Positions 12,697-26,440 of a stretch of 64,000 bases of DNA are shown in pieces (position 1 is the stretch's first letter; each line of letters begins with the position of its first letter). The position numbers were made by a program, and so were the translations under genes. Under the pieces are notes generated by a model. That model saw only the letters and a list, made by a program, of their open reading frames with translations, ran no database searches and was not told the origin of the DNA. The stretch is from contig NC_066844.1 in assembly GCF_001640805.2 (NCBI RefSeq), positions 14,933,543 through 14,997,542 on the forward strand, written 5' to 3'. This DNA is from Lates calcarifer. Taxonomy: Eukaryota > Chordata > Actinopteri > Centropomidae.

Positions 12697-12726
<30 letters not shown>
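12697..12726. repeat. (TG)15 microsatellite
   Basis: Perfect TG dinucleotide run of 30 bases in intron 2. Confidence 0.95.
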
Positions 12727-12729
<3 letters not shown>

Positions 12730-15700
12730 TGCAGATTAGCCTTGGTGTTGAAAGATATACAGCTTCCCTGCCATTTTTCACCAGGCTCTGAGGCACATAA
12801 AAGAAACAGTTTGGGAAACGATGGCACCATAAAAAGAAAATAGAAACACAAATCCTGACTCCATCGTGGAAAAAGGGGTAGAAATTGCATCTCCTATGGC
12901 AGTGCCGCTTTTTGAATTGGATTGTATCAATTTGCTGTCTATTTTGATCTAAAAAGCACACTACGTGCAGGCTTATTTGCCCATGCACAATGACTTGTGG
13001 ATGCCCACTGCTGGGAACTCTTCCGTGTGCAGCTCATATCATCTCATTTAATTTGAACCTCACCATTCTCTTTTGTTTTTTTTTACTTATCATAGATTGC
13101 AACTCGCCCATTCAAGTGTCTCTGAGCTTGAATTTATTTTTTCCCATCAAACTTTGAGTTAGGATTTAAAGGGAGCCATTGCTTTTAATCTTGCTGTCAT
13201 GTTATAGACAAGGTTTCTAGATGTATTTTGTAGTACCTGTTACCTCTTGAGCAATGACTTGCTTGCTTTGTTGAAAAAAAAAACACTATTGTTGCTGGAG
13301 TGAAGTTTGATTGCACTTACTGTAGACAGACTGTCTGAAAGAGCTCACTCTGGCTATGATTCAGATGGCTGATTTGGAAATCACAATACGGAACCATGCT
13401 TCCTCCTGTTGTGATGCAGATTTGTCAGTGGGGGGGGCCAAACAAATCGACAAATATGCTTTGCTGACCAGAATGAACAGAAGATATTCTGCTGTCGAAC
13501 TGTAACACAATTTAATCCATTCTGTTTCCTGTTCTCTCTCATCATCACCTGCTCTAATGTCAGTAAAGAATTGAATCTCACTATGTTTTTATGGCTTACT
13601 TTGCTTTCTCTCTGTTAGCACATCAGCTCAGCTGTCTTTCTGTTTCTCTTTCTCTCAAAACCTGAGGGAGCTCATCATGCTACTGTATCACTGACTCCCG
13701 TACGGATCCATTTCCTCAAAAACTCAGACACCAAACAAAGCACGACTCACTTGTCTTATTTATATCTAGAGCCACACTCATATCGAAACAGGTCACATAC
13801 ACAACTTGTACCCTACGCACATACACAAACTGACACACTTTAACGCTTACTGCGGAGGTTAATTCATTGTAGCAGAGGCCCCTGTAGGTATCTGCACAAA
13901 TGTTAAATGTGCCATTTTAATATTAGCTTTGACCTCGAGTTGGGCTTCTTCTACATTATAATAATCCTACTTGCACACTTGTATGTTTCCAATCTCTGCT
14001 GAAGAACAAGCACAGAGTTAAACTGCCAGGAAGAAAAGATTAATTTCTAAATCTGATTGTACCTTTTGCACTGCTTGCACACTTCTTGACATATTTGTGT
14101 GTGATGTGGATAGAGGCACACTGCAAATACCCATGAGAAGATTATAGCCATCGGCTAGCAACAGTCAGATACCCACATAAAGCACATTACTGTGCCAAAG
14201 ACGTCCCAGTCACACACACAAACGTGTCTTTTGTTGTCTCTGCATAACAAGATATAGTTTTTTTTCAAATATGCTTAAACTTGACGTTCAGCATTTTAGT
14301 CTTTATTTAGTGAGAGCCTGGTAATTTGTACAAATACAGAGGAAAATCTGGGCTTGAGAACCCTCTTTTTTGATTGAAATATGGGAGCAAATCAATAGAG
14401 CCCTCCTCTACGCTGGCAACGTGCAACGCAGACACATGCTGGTAGCATCGATCACAGCTTCAGAAGAATCACAGTTTTCCTCTCCTGCACCGCTCTGTCT
14501 CTCTGCATGCCTCTCTTCCCCTCTCGTTCTCTTTCTCTTGTCTCATTTCTCTCTGTAGCCTCGTATAGGTTTTCAGATAAAAATAATAGCTCTGAGAACC
14601 AACAGAGAAAAGAGGCATGGGGTGGGGGGTGGTGGAGGGGTTGGCGTTGGTGACAGTGTTTGCGCTCTGCACCACAACCCAGCAGTAAAACAATAAGAGC
14701 CAGTCTGACTAACTGTGGCCTCTGGGAATAGAAACCTTCTTATTGCCATAAACAGCAATTTAGCCTGGGTAAAAGAAAAACGGATGCAGCCATATTACTG
14801 TGTCATCATGATTACAGCCACCACAGGGCTGTGGCAAAGTGAATGATGGCTGTTACATCCTGGCACCTATTTAAATCCATCGTCAAATTTATAGCTGTGT
14901 AAACCAGTCTAACATCAAGGCTAATCCAAATGATGACACATCAGAGCTGCCACAGATAAATGAAAGATGTTCTTCAGGCTCCAGCTCTGTAGTTTGGGGC
15001 TCATCCCTTGCTGTGTCTGTGTTTGTTTAAAGGAGAGAGATTGTTATTGTGATGGAATTTGCATACAGTAGTTCATGTCTGTGCTTAAACATGTAGCATT
15101 TTGATTTGCTTCTTATAGGTTACTGGCTGAACATACTTTAGTCATCTCTAATCTGAATTCTAACCAGAGGATATGGGAAACAGCTCTCTAAAAGTATCAT
15201 TATGAAGCCGGGAGTTAAACGTCCTGGCTGAATAAACTCTGCTGCTCTGCAGGGCCATAGGCCTACTGTGCATAACTTACCTGTCATGAATAAACATCCA
15301 CCATCCGTACCTAGATATCTGGTGGGTCTCCTGATTTCAAGCAGTGATTCACAGCTTGATTTGCATTTCTGTTATGCTTTTCCAAGATTATATTAAACTA
15401 TTCAAATACCACGTTATGCTTTGACCACGGTGATGGCCCCGATTGTTATTTTTAACTCTGCTTTCGTGCTTAGGTCAGGTTCGGGACCTGTAGAGATCAT
15501 TATCTTAGAGCTAGGGTGAATGTTGGCAACAATTCAAGACCCTCTTCTACCTTCAGGCCCTGTAGCACGTTCGATGGAATGTGAGGAGGAGTTGGAATTA
15601 GACCTGAACATCAGTCAAGTCATATGTGCGATCAACACTGCAAGCTGCATTAAAACTTTACACTGAACAGTGAAGAGTTGCAAGTGAATCAAATGTACTT

Positions 15701-17328
15701 GACATTGGGATGTTTGGTGTGCAGGGTGTTCCATGGCAGGCTAGTACTACTTGTATAAATGTTACTCAGATCAAGTAATGTTTTGATGGCATCTGAGAAG
15801 TATAATAAGAGAGAGTTAATACATAAAGCAGAGAAGAGTCTTGATCTCTGGTGATTATTTCAGTATTACAGTTGGTAATATGAGCTAAATCAATTACAAC
15901 TGTGTGAAACTTTTGTTTCCTGCTTGAGCATCCACACTAGTGTCAAATAATGCTGCTTCCTGTGATGCACATCATGACTTTTGTCAGAGAGACAACCTCT
16001 GTCTCTCTCCCTCCTCAATGTTCTATTTTAATCTCTTCACTCTTCTCCTTATCTACCCTTCCTGTGCTTAATCTGCATCATATTAGGTTTGCTACCTTTC
16101 ACTTTCGAAATTATCTTAGTGCTGTGGGGGAGCTATTGTTACTGCCCTCTCAGATTAGCTTCAAGCATAGCTTAGCCTACTAGCTAGGTCTCTAGTCACT
16201 CACAGGTAACACAGTGTTGCTAACTGTGCTAATTTTCTTGGCAAAGTGATTTCTTGCCATAACTTAATCTGAATCTTTGAAGAGCTGGAGATAATTATTC
16301 AGAAATTGTGATGTGTCATTTTTTGTTATTCCTGAATTTCAATTAGATTGTTAAAAGAATCTGTAAAAAGTAATGTTGGTAATGGCTTTATTTTTTCCAA
16401 CAATTACAGTCTAAATGCTGTCATTTTGGGGATGACTTTGTTCTGACGGTTTGGTAAAGTAATGCTCACTTTAGGACATTTTGTTGTAACATGGTGAAAA
16501 CAGTCTTCTGAACTCAGTGCTCAACCTGTTGAATGCCTCACTGCACTTTGGTTGTTTGGGACCGAGTTTTGCATGTCTGATGAAGTCACTTGTTCAAGCA
16601 CCTGCATATTTTATTTGTAGTTAGTACTCAGCCTTGTTCATGTTTGCCCTCACATAATTTGTATCATGCAGGTAAAGTATAAGCTTCCATTTTAATAGGA
16701 AAAGTGATTTAAAAAGAAACAGCTGCAGCCTTAAAAGTTGAGCCAACTTTATTAATGTAGCAACTGCATTTTAAGGCCCTGCTTCAGTATTTGCATTACT
16801 TGTGGTAATGTTAATGCTGTTTGGAGAAGGCAGCTTTGTTTAAGTACGTATAGTATGATACTGCTCAGAACATGTGAACACACAGCCACACTGGCACCAA
16901 AAATATTCTATTGATAGTGATTTTACTCTGTGAAATTGGTAAATATCTCAATTCGTGCTCTGCAGTTCCAAATCACAGTATGTATTTCTCATTCTAATTT
17001 AATCAAATCTTAGCATTCATTTCTCAGCTGCCAACAGAGGAGAAAATGCAAAAGAATTGCTAACTTTGTTTTGCTAATAGGCATTAACGGAGAATGGTAG
17101 CAGTGCCAAAATGTTAACTGTACCCTGCAAATACTTGAAGATGCTGTTCACAATATTCTCTTAATCATCAACCCCCCTCCAGTTATTCACATGTTTAATA
17201 TGCAGAAGCCACATCCACTTGTCACAACAATTTTAACTGTAAAAACAGCATCCAAAAAGAACGGGGAACATCACAGATATAGACAGACAGTTTCTTATAT
17301 TACTGAATCGTAAAGATGCGACTGAATT
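12727..17328. other. Intron 2 segment, no genes recognised
   Basis: AT-rich intronic sequence with short pyrimidine-rich stretches (for example 14470-14560). An octamer-like aatttgcata lies at about 15056-15066 but is isolated. No exon, RNA gene or transposon was recognised. Confidence 0.45.
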
Positions 17329-17394
17329 CACACACGCACACACACACACACGCACGCACGCACATGCACACACACACACACACACACACACACA
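17329..17394. repeat. (CA)n microsatellite with CG-CA interruptions
   Basis: CA repeats interrupted by several CGCA units near 17336-17365. Alternating purine-pyrimidine DNA with CG steps is the classic Z-DNA-prone composition. Confidence 0.95.
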
Positions 17395-17509
17395 GCCTAA
17401 CAGAGAGTGAGACAAGATCGTTTTATTTGCTGGTGTAATTCTATCAAGCAAAGACATCATCAGGAATGGGTCACACATGGATCACTAGCCTTAAGCCTCC
17501 TCCCCACTT

Positions 17510-17551
17510 CTCTTTCCTCTCCTCTCCTCTTCTCTCCTCTCCTCTCCTCTC
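17510..17551. repeat. (TCTCC)n pyrimidine-rich minisatellite
   Basis: Repeated tctcc/tcctc pentamers with one tt interruption; a homopyrimidine strand of about 40 bases. Confidence 0.9.
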
Positions 17552-19379
17552 TGTGCTGTCTTCCCTTCTCTCTATTTTGATTTTTCTCCCTTTTCTTCCC
17601 CCTGAAAGACTTTTAGATCCAATTTGCAGTCCTCCCTGTGCCTGCGTTGCCATCTCTCTCAGCTTCAGTGTATTCACCAGCCTGAAGCTCTGTGTGAACT
17701 TCTCTTCACACTCTGGAGATTGTATCTGTCATTCCAGGGAGAAATGGAGCAAACAGGGAATAAGATGTTGACAGTGGATGTCCTTTTTCACTATTTTATA
17801 GAACATATGATACATGGTATACATATTTTTATAGTTCTGTGTGTGATTGTGCAAGTGAATATGTGTGTGCTTGAGCTTCCCCCCGTTTTCAATAATCTTA
17901 CTACACACCACCACAAGTCAGAAGCAGGGCCCTTGCAGGCTGCATTCTAAATACTCTCAAGGCTGGAGGCAAAGCAACATGAATTTCAATGAATTATTAA
18001 ACAGGATTATTTATTTACTTCCTCCGCACCCTGAACCACCTAACTGGCAAATCTACATAGCATTTTTTCGAACCTGTGGCACATTTGTATGCATAATTTA
18101 CTCTCATGGCTGAATATTTTCTTTAGGATGCTGAGTTTAGTCTATTCTCTGTACACCTTTGGGAATCACCCCAATGGACTTTGATTAGATTGCACTGCAC
18201 GAATCTTCAAAAAGAGATTGATTTTGAAATGTCAATTAGCATATTTTGTTTTGTGGCCATCATATGGTGCTTCTGAATTGTGGTCTGCTTTAGATTAATT
18301 ACATTGTGTGAATCAAATGATATTGTTCTTTTGGGTGAGTTTACACCAAACGGATATGTTTGTGTGTGTGTGCGCGCGCACAAGTGTGTGTGTTAGACTA
18401 TGTTGGCTGTGGGAGAAAGAGATGAATAAGCGAGCAGAGGGCTGGAGCCCTGCCAGCCCGTGAGACTCCGACGCACTGCAGATGAGCCAAACCTCCATCC
18501 ATTCACATGGAGCTCTTCATGGTGGGGTGACGACAAGCTCCCACCATCAGTGTGTTGGTCAGAATTTGTGTGTTGCTGTTGATGTGTACCGTGATGCTGT
18601 AGCAGTTTCCATTAAAAGATATTGTGCCATCTTAAAGGCATGATTAAATATCAATCTGAACCCCATGAGCCAACAACCTTGGTTTTAATATGAAATTTTT
18701 TAATGAGAAAAATCTTACCAATCTTATGGTAAACATCATTATGTATTTATAAAACCCTGCTTTGCATCATTAACGGCACAGCACACATCAAACATGGCAC
18801 CTTAATAAAAAGCTAACAGCCCATGTGTAACTGAGGCGCAGAGTGTGTGACCTATGCAAATAACACACAGATGAAATGTAAATCAAGGTAAATGAAATGA
18901 CACCTCCATTCCTGCTGTCTGAGCCAACCAGTACAGCTTCACACTGCCATTCATGGGGTGTGATGAAGAGTCCGGGTGTGTGGTCAGAGATATCAGCAAG
19001 ACTAACACTGCAGTGATGGAGGATCCTGCAGGAGGGCAGTTAGACTACAGCAGGATCCTCCTAATATTACTGCCAGGGGTGCAGCATGTGCTTGAAAACA
19101 CTGATAGAAATATGAGTGTTGTGTCTGGACTGACTCAGTTAATAAATGGACCCCTCAGGGCTAATAAATGCACATGAATTGTGGTGTGTTCTACAGGCTT
19201 TCTCTGTAAATATGACCAGACACCCTGTCTTCTACCAAGATTTATGATTCTAAAGGAACTGTTGTCAGCTTTACCATAAGAAAGCTACAGAAACTGCTTG
19301 TTTACCTATGCACATGTATGAACAGTCTTTGTAATTAATTGGACAGCATTTGTTTTGAAAATGTATTTATTCAAATATG

Positions 19380-19382
<3 letters not shown>

Positions 19383-19424
<42 letters not shown>

Positions 19425-19437
19425 TATACACACACAG

Positions 19438-19468
<31 letters not shown>

Positions 19469-19477
19469 CTCACACAC
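19383..19477. repeat. Compound (TG)n-(CA)n-(TA)n microsatellite
   Basis: A TG run (19383-19423) is followed by tctata, a CA run to 19454, a TA run and a further short CA run. Because the TG and CA blocks are mutually complementary across a short spacer, the locus could fold into a long hairpin. Confidence 0.95.
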
Positions 19478-19784
19478 ATGCCCACAGCAAGGAATTTTCA
19501 AATAATCTTTTACCTGTCAAATCTGGAAGTTGTATTGTGAATGCAAGTTCAGAAGTCAACTTTCCTGCAAAGAGATATGCAAAATGCTAAGAGGGAAAAG
19601 ACAAAAGTCAAACACAAATTGCTTTCTTTTGGATGGGAACCCAGAAACCAAGTTTCAGAGGGAGCAGAAAAGCAAAAAGTCAAAGATGTCCTCCCACACA
19701 AAGGAAGAAGCAAACTTGCGTACAGCTGCAGCTCTAGCCAGCACATGGCTGCCACCATGAGAAAAAAAAAAAAAAGAATCTGCT

Positions 19785-20480
19785 GCTTTTCTCATTATAA
19801 TGAGAATGTTTTCTGGTTATAATGAGATCTTTTCACCATTGTAACACAATACTTTTATGTTGTAGTTGTATATTTTTTTAAATAAAATGACTTACTGTTG
19901 TAACAGTACTTTAATTCCAAAGAAGATCAGTTAGTGTCATGTTATCACAAGAAACATTAACATGTTGTAGAGTGAGTTATAGGTTCAGTCAAAACTAATG
20001 TGAAGATATTTTCAACAGACAACAAGAGTATTGACATTTTGTTTAAATAATGTGGTTAGAGTGAGAATTTAAATGCTGTTTACATAAGCAAACAAATTAA
20101 ACTCAGCAGCTGAAAGTTTTTATGAAAGGTCTGTTAGGTAATAAAATACTGATCCTGAATTTGGGCACCTATGGGCGCATTAGATGTCACTGGTAATACT
20201 ATTTCCTAAAAAAACATATTCTTTGAACATTTTTCTTTATCCATGCATCCACTGTGCTCTATAATGGAAAAATCTTGTTATGTTTCATACCAAGCAAACT
20301 TATCTTAATAATTTAAATAATTCATTGTCAATTTCTGTGATGTCCATGGGCTACAATGTCCTCTCATTAATTTTTGACGAGATCTTGTTATTACGACATA
20401 CCAACTTATCCCTAAGAAAAAAATGTCTTGTTGAAAAAGATAAGTTTGTATGTCACTCTAATGAGGAAAGTTTGCTGTAA
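19785..20480. repeat. Degenerate palindromic repeat based on ctcattataatgag
   Basis: A perfect 14-base palindrome ctcattataatgag lies at 19791-19804, a half copy (ggttataatgag) at about 19815-19826, and diverged relatives at about 20375-20398 (cgagatcttgttattacga). I recognise this TCTCATTATAATGAGA-type unit as a dispersed vertebrate repeat, but I cannot name the family. Boundaries are approximate and the central part is not clearly related. Confidence 0.35.
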
Positions 20481-23274
20481 TAATGAAATAAGTACTGTAA
20501 TGGTAAGAAAACTATGTGTCATAACTGTGAGGAAGTGAGCAGATTGTTTTCTCTCATGATAGCTGCAGAACAGTTTGACCAACTGTCCTCTGCCTGTGCA
20601 CAGTGTTGTAGAGAGGGAATAAATTTCATCTGATTGTTGAGTTTGACAAAGCTGGTGCAGAGCAGACCTCTGACCTCTACCTCTCTTTGACCAGTCAGGC
20701 CAACAGGGTGCATGCCATCATCTCTTCCACATGTACACTATGAAGTAGAGTGGAACCACAGGAAGTAGTTTGATGTGTAAGCTCTGTGCTGCATCTGACG
20801 GCGCTGAGCGCGTGGGCTTGGGTCTGGCAGGGGCCTCCCAGGAGGGCCTCACCTCCGAGCTACCCGCTCCTGAACATCTCTTTAAAGTGCTAGGGGAAGG
20901 TTAAGTGCTGACAGGGGTGCATAATGGTTTCCTCAGGTTCTGCTACGTTGAAAGAGCTATGCTGCGTTGTCATATGTAGTCTTGTAAATGCTGCTGAATC
21001 AAATCCAGCTGAGCCGAGAGCCGAGTGCTGCAGTGCTCAGGTTACATGGCCAACATAATCATCAGAGAAATGGCATTATTCAGCCTGGCACGATGCTGAT
21101 GCGCTCTGACATAATAGAATACATAAAGGATGTGTGAGGGAAGTTGCATTAAATATCTCTCAGGGCTCCTCCCTTTCATCACATGGCCATGCACTGCAGC
21201 ATCCACAGCAGGGTCTACAGGAGGAGGGCTGCGCTGATGACATGCTGTCGAGTAGAAACAAGGTGAAGAGCTGAGCTGGGCTAACGTAGGCAGACAATAG
21301 CGTTGTGCCTGCTGCTTTCTGTACGTCCGCCTCTGTTCCAGTCTATCCCACTGTCTTTTTCTGTATACATTTCCATTTCTCTCTCTCTCTTCGGCATCAT
21401 CATTTTTCATCCTGCTCTGCTCTTTGACATTTATCCCCCCTCCTCATTATTCACCCCCCTCCTTCTGAATACGCTTTGGTGTGGTCTCTTGTCTAGCTTG
21501 TGTTGAACCTTTCTGTAATGCCTCTGCCCATTTTATTTGTTTTACCGAATCAAGGCCACAACAGTGAGCCCCTGACAGGCCTCTCCATCATGCCCGGCCT
21601 AGTGATTGATCTCAGATGGGCTTTGGAAGACTAAGGACTTACAAAACAAACAAACAGTGCACACACAAGATGCATCTCACCTACACCAACGTACTCTTCC
21701 CAATGGTAGCTGACGTCAGAGTTAAATGGTGAAAGTTAAATGAACTGAATTTCTGTCTTGTTCACTGTTTGATTAAGATGAAGTAATTTCCAGCACGTTT
21801 CTCTGCTTAAGATGTGAGCACTCACAGTAAAAGCCCTTTTATTCACACTTATTTAGATTAGGCTCCATCAGCCCATTAGCATGGATGCTGTGGCCCCTTG
21901 GCAAGAGCTCTACTTCTGACATCCAACTCAATCATTTATGCTGGCCAGTGCCAGTGTCCATGTCCAGCACAGAAAGATGGCACATGGGCAGGGGGTGGGC
22001 AGCCTGCTCCTCAGATGGTCTCACTACATTTAAATCAGCACAGTTTTAAATAAATCACATATTGTGAGACAGGACAACATTAACTTTATACATTTTGTCT
22101 GTACATGTTTTGCAGCTGTCTAAATCAACCAATATTGATTCATCAAGCTCTTTCAGTGTCATTACAAAAGAGGAAACTACCTCAGCTGTTTGATTACTAC
22201 ATGTGTGAAATGGGATCCAAACTGCACCACAGCCTGCTTCCATTTACACAGAGGGCTCCACTGATAACAAATGATAACAGCAAGATCTCAGAGGGATGTC
22301 TGGGTAAAATGGTCGGCTCATTCGACAGATTACTGCGACATGCAGGGCTGCAATGACAAAGCATTCAGAGTGAGAAGTGTATTGATGAGTATATGCATAT
22401 AGGACAGACGGTTTGTGTCTCATGTGACACATTAGAAGGTAATGAGAAGAAACACGAGTGAGGCACAGAGAGGAAGAAGTTAGAGTCGGAGGTGCACAAA
22501 CTGTCTTGAGACACAGCAAAAAGACAAGATCATCACTGAACACTTATCACCAGAAACTACTGAGATTTCTCTTTCTGCTCCTTCCCTGTGGATTTATCTC
22601 CACTCCTCTCTCCTGTCTTTTCTCTCTTTTTCCTCTGCTTGCTCTCTCATGCTTCACTCTGCTCTATTTTCTATTGTTCACTGATGCCCTTTGCCCTTTT
22701 GCCCCACTGGCCTCTTTCCTGCATAAACACATTCCATTAACTGTAAGATACTTATTTCAAATAATTCACAGGCAGCGTGTAAAGGTTGACTGTGTTGAAC
22801 TTGAATTATACTTCTGCCAAAATGTTTCATAATTACATTCGAATGGGCTCTGGGGGGCTCTTATTACTATATGATATGAATTCCCGCAGGTTTCTCTTTA
22901 TCGTTGCTCATTGAAATGCCACCAAATGTGACATTTAGACCATCTGAAGTACTATTTTATTTCTGTAAAAGGGGTTTGGATTTTACATGATTAAACTGTC
23001 ATTCTCAATGTACATACAGTATGAGGTCCGTTAGTGCCCGCTATATCTTCAGGAAGTGTTGAATCAGGACTATACTGGGAGTGGAATGCCAATTCCTTTC
23101 AGGGTGAAAGCCATCAGTAACTGAAACACTAAATCATTACTCTTTAATTGAATTGGAGTTGTACTATTTTTCCTGGTTATTTGCTGGAACAACAGAATCA
23201 CTTCTCATCAACGTGGGCATGTCAGCGAGAGAGTGAGTTAGTGGTGGGGCGGCAGACAGACAGAAAGGATGACT
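20481..23274. other. Intron 2 segment, no genes recognised
   Basis: No exon, RNA gene or transposon recognised. Composition is mixed, with C/T-rich stretches at 21340-21470 and 22560-22680. Confidence 0.4.
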
Positions 23275-23365
23275 GAGTGAGGTAATGAAATTCCCGCGTG
23301 GCTTGTCCATCCCCAAGCTCGGCACATTAATGAATGAGCAGAACTCGCCCGTCACTCTGGAATTA
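23275..23365. promoter_or_regulatory. Candidate conserved non-coding block
   Basis: A compact stretch with attaatgaatgagca and gaaattcccgcg-type motifs and more CpG than the flanks, directly before a CA microsatellite. It has no open frame support. Regulatory role is a guess from composition only. Confidence 0.2.
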
Positions 23366-23368
23366 GAG

Positions 23369-23396
23369 CACACACACACACACACACACACACACA
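23369..23396. repeat. (CA)14 microsatellite
   Basis: Perfect CA dinucleotide run of 28 bases. Confidence 0.95.
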
Positions 23397-24194
23397 ACAA
23401 CAATAGCCCCCCATCCCTGACGAGGAGCGCGGGGCAGGAGGGCTTCAATTTGCTTCTCCTCTCCCACAGAGCTTGGCATTCAGTAGAGCGTTCCTTATTC
23501 AGAGAAAGCATCCGCGGCAAAATAAAACTAGTGCCATCTGCTCCATCTCCCCTTGCTTCCTACCACAAAGCAGATGATTATCAACTGGAGCCTGCTCAGC
23601 TTCAGCAGAGCACTGAAGCATCTCAGCCAGCAACCAAAATATCAACTGTTTGAATTTGGAAACTTTTGACAAGTTGCAGGCTTCCTGTTTTGCTCGTAGA
23701 TACTCTGTAGTGTGCTTGTTCTCTGTAGACATGATCCATTGACATTTCATACAGTACAACACATTTTTCAAATACCAGCCATAATTACATTTTATGTAAC
23801 GTTCTGAATGCACACTTCTGTATTTAACATTGTCAGCATTAATACCATGGTAATAATGGTCTGAATTGCATCTAGTAACAGTGTGTGCTTTGAAGGCTGA
23901 AATTTTGCCCGTTCTGCGCTCTGTACACAGACACGCAATCATGGCCAAAGGACAGCCAGAAACAATAGAGGACACTAGAAATGGAGACCACAGGGGTCCA
24001 TTCATACCATTCCGTGCTTGTCTTTATGGAGAGTGTGTATCTCAGCATGCCACTGTGTCACATCACACTAGCACACAATTAGTGGTAGTTACATTAGCAA
24101 GCTTTGATGACTGAAGATGTCTTGTGAGAGATTTTCCACATAGCGAACATTCAGATAAGTCTAGTGTTATTCTATATTTTTCTTATCATCAACA

Positions 24195-24490
24195 AATCCA
24201 ATTAAAAGACCAAAGTCAACACAGGTTGATCCTACTAACAAGTGTTGCGTTGCCGTTGCCAAAACCTGATATACTGTAGCTTTTTCCTCAGTGCCATACA
24301 GCTACACTGGTGCCCAAAAACAATTAAAAACAAATCAGTGAGCCACACCATTGCACTGGCTGACATGTTCCCTCATTACCATGAACACACGCACACACTG
24401 TCCTGCTGCTGTAAGTCTTCGCTAGCACCAAATCCACAGCTGAAAAGATTTGCCAAAAACTACAGTTCCCACCTGCTTAAAGGAATTCAT
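24195..24490 (+). repeat. Dispersed repeat, copy 1 of 2 (family unnamed)
   Basis: Aligns in the same order and orientation with 56645-56965. Shared blocks include ctaacaagt-ttg, cct-tg-accata, cactg-tgcc followed by an A-rich run, atcagtgagcc-cac, ttgcact-g, tcattacca and aaactaca near the 3' end. The copies are diverged with small indels. It is a transposable element by behaviour; I see no coding capacity. Confidence 0.6.
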
Positions 24491-24564
24491 TAATGAATTA
24501 ATTATTTAATTTTAGTAATGAAATCATATATGTGTACATTTGTCTACATTTTTATCTTTATTTG

Positions 24565-24780
24565 GAACTAATTGTAATTTATTTATTTGAACAGGGACAG
24601 TGTTAAAATAAAACATTATCCTTACATAAAAGAAAGAGAGATGCCTTGTACCAGGTTTTTAGCTAAATCATAAATTTCCACCTGTAGTGCCTGAGCAGGT
24701 AGATGAAACAATACATTGATGACAGAAAAAGATGCAAATGGAGTACAAAACACCAAGTCATAAAATATTACAAAGATTCC
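24565..24780 (+). repeat. Dispersed teleost repeat relic (family unnamed)
   Basis: The opening tatttgaacagggacagtg and a following block with tagct-aat-ataaatttcc and cctgtagtgcctgagcagg resemble a repeat I have seen widely in fish introns. No open frame or terminal repeats are visible. Ends are approximate. Confidence 0.35.
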
Positions 24781-25365
24781 CCTCCCACTCCAACCCCCAC
24801 AGATATGGGCTATAGGAAAGCATTAAGAGATTGACCAACACATTGTTGGTTCTGCACCACTCAGCAGATTTGTTGACAATGACAAAAACAATGGATAATG
24901 CCAACCTTATCCATAAATCATAGCAATCACAGCCAGTTCAGGAAAAGGTGATCTATCACCAGTGTTGTGGTCATTGGTAATCAGAGTACTGGTGCCTATA
25001 AATTGATTCAATTGGCACATTTATAGACTCTCTCCCTCTGTCTGGCTCATTTTTTTGGATAATAACAGTAGACCACAAAGAATCGGAGAGATTCCTCGGT
25101 GCAAACATCAAATGCAGCATTATCCTCTGTGGCATTCAATATGAAAGCTTTCTCTTTTATGCAGATTGGTGGCATTCTCTTTGCTTGTCACCCTCACACT
25201 GTTTGAGACAAGTGTATGTCCTGCCTGTCATTGTACATACAATGTCCACCCTATCACAAAATGGATTTTCAATAGAAAAGGCTCCCTCCCCTCCGCCCTA
25301 ATCCGATTTGCAGCCTATTTGTATGCCTTATAAAAGCCTTTAAGTCTGCCGCTTGGCTTGGCTAG

Positions 25366-25367
<2 letters not shown>
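24781..25367. other. Intron 2 segment, nothing recognised
   Basis: Ordinary AT-rich intronic sequence; no exon or element identified. Confidence 0.4.

Positions 25368-25396
<29 letters not shown>
25368..25396. repeat. Poly(T) tract (29 bases)
   Basis: Pure T run. It could be the reverse-strand poly(A) tail of an old retrocopy, but the downstream flank is not recognisable as one. Confidence 0.95.
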
Positions 25397-25400
<4 letters not shown>

Positions 25401-26334
25401 AGCACAGATCTGGGAGACAGAGATGACATGAGGACAGAGAGAGAAAGTGGAGCAGAGATAGAAGAATAGAGATGAAGACATGGAGGGACAGAATGTAACG
25501 CAGCGAGGCAGCCTTTCAGCCAAGTGAGCGAGACAAACCAGCATGCAGACAGGAGGACACACAGCCTCTGCATAGTCTGCACAGTCTCTCCACTGCTGCG
25601 GTTTTTCTCCCATACTGGGGGAGCTTAAGCTGAATAGCTTAAGCAATAATTTATCTACCATTCATATGAAAAATGGAACACATGCCAATAGACGAAAGCG
25701 CACACACGGGAGACACACAAGTGTACACAAACACAGGAAAACAGAGACGGGAAAGATTACAGACAAATCATACGAGGGGATTTCACAGTGAATCAATTAT
25801 CACTGCTTCCATCCGTGTCAGGCAGGATCATGGTACGAGGTGAGCTGAAAGGATGGGAGGTTACAGGGATTAGAACCCACAGTGAAGAGCAGGAGGAACA
25901 AGACAGCCACAAAAGGAGCAGGATGACCAAGGCCTCAGAGGTAGAGTTTCTAGACAGGTTAGGCTTTGTAGGAGGAAAGCTGTGGACCATAAACAACGTG
26001 CAGGCTTATTTTGTAGAGGCTGTTCCAACAAACCACAACACTTTAAAACCTTTTTATGTCTTATGTTGCACTGTTGTGCCTCCTCTGATAACACCAGGTG
26101 AAAAGAGCACCAGGCTGAGCCCAGGAAGTTTCCAGCTGTCACTGTTTGTGTTATTAGTGGAACTCTAGAGAAACAAGACTGGGGATTGAGAAGAGAGTAA
26201 GGTTTGCTCCAAGCCATGAGGAGGCACTACACTGGACCTAATGGCTGCCAGTCCCCCTCCTTAACACATTTGTGTGTGCGCGCGCGTGCCTGTGTGTGCT
26301 TGGGTGATCGCACATGTGTGCAGACACAGTGGGA

Positions 26335-26440
26335 ATGCATCGCTATTTGCATGAGGTTCACATTCATTAACAGTTCATACTAGAGAGCATAATTAAAAGC
26401 TTGCTGTGTTTGTAATTACCCTGTAGCACCTGTTCCCCCA
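26335..26440. promoter_or_regulatory. Candidate conserved non-coding block with POU octamer
   Basis: ATTTGCAT (the POU/OCT octamer) lies at 26345-26352, followed by cattcattaac, cataattaaaa and gtaattacc, all with homeodomain-type TAAT cores, within 100 bases. The block carries no simple repeat. Enhancer function is inferred from motif clustering only. Confidence 0.3.
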
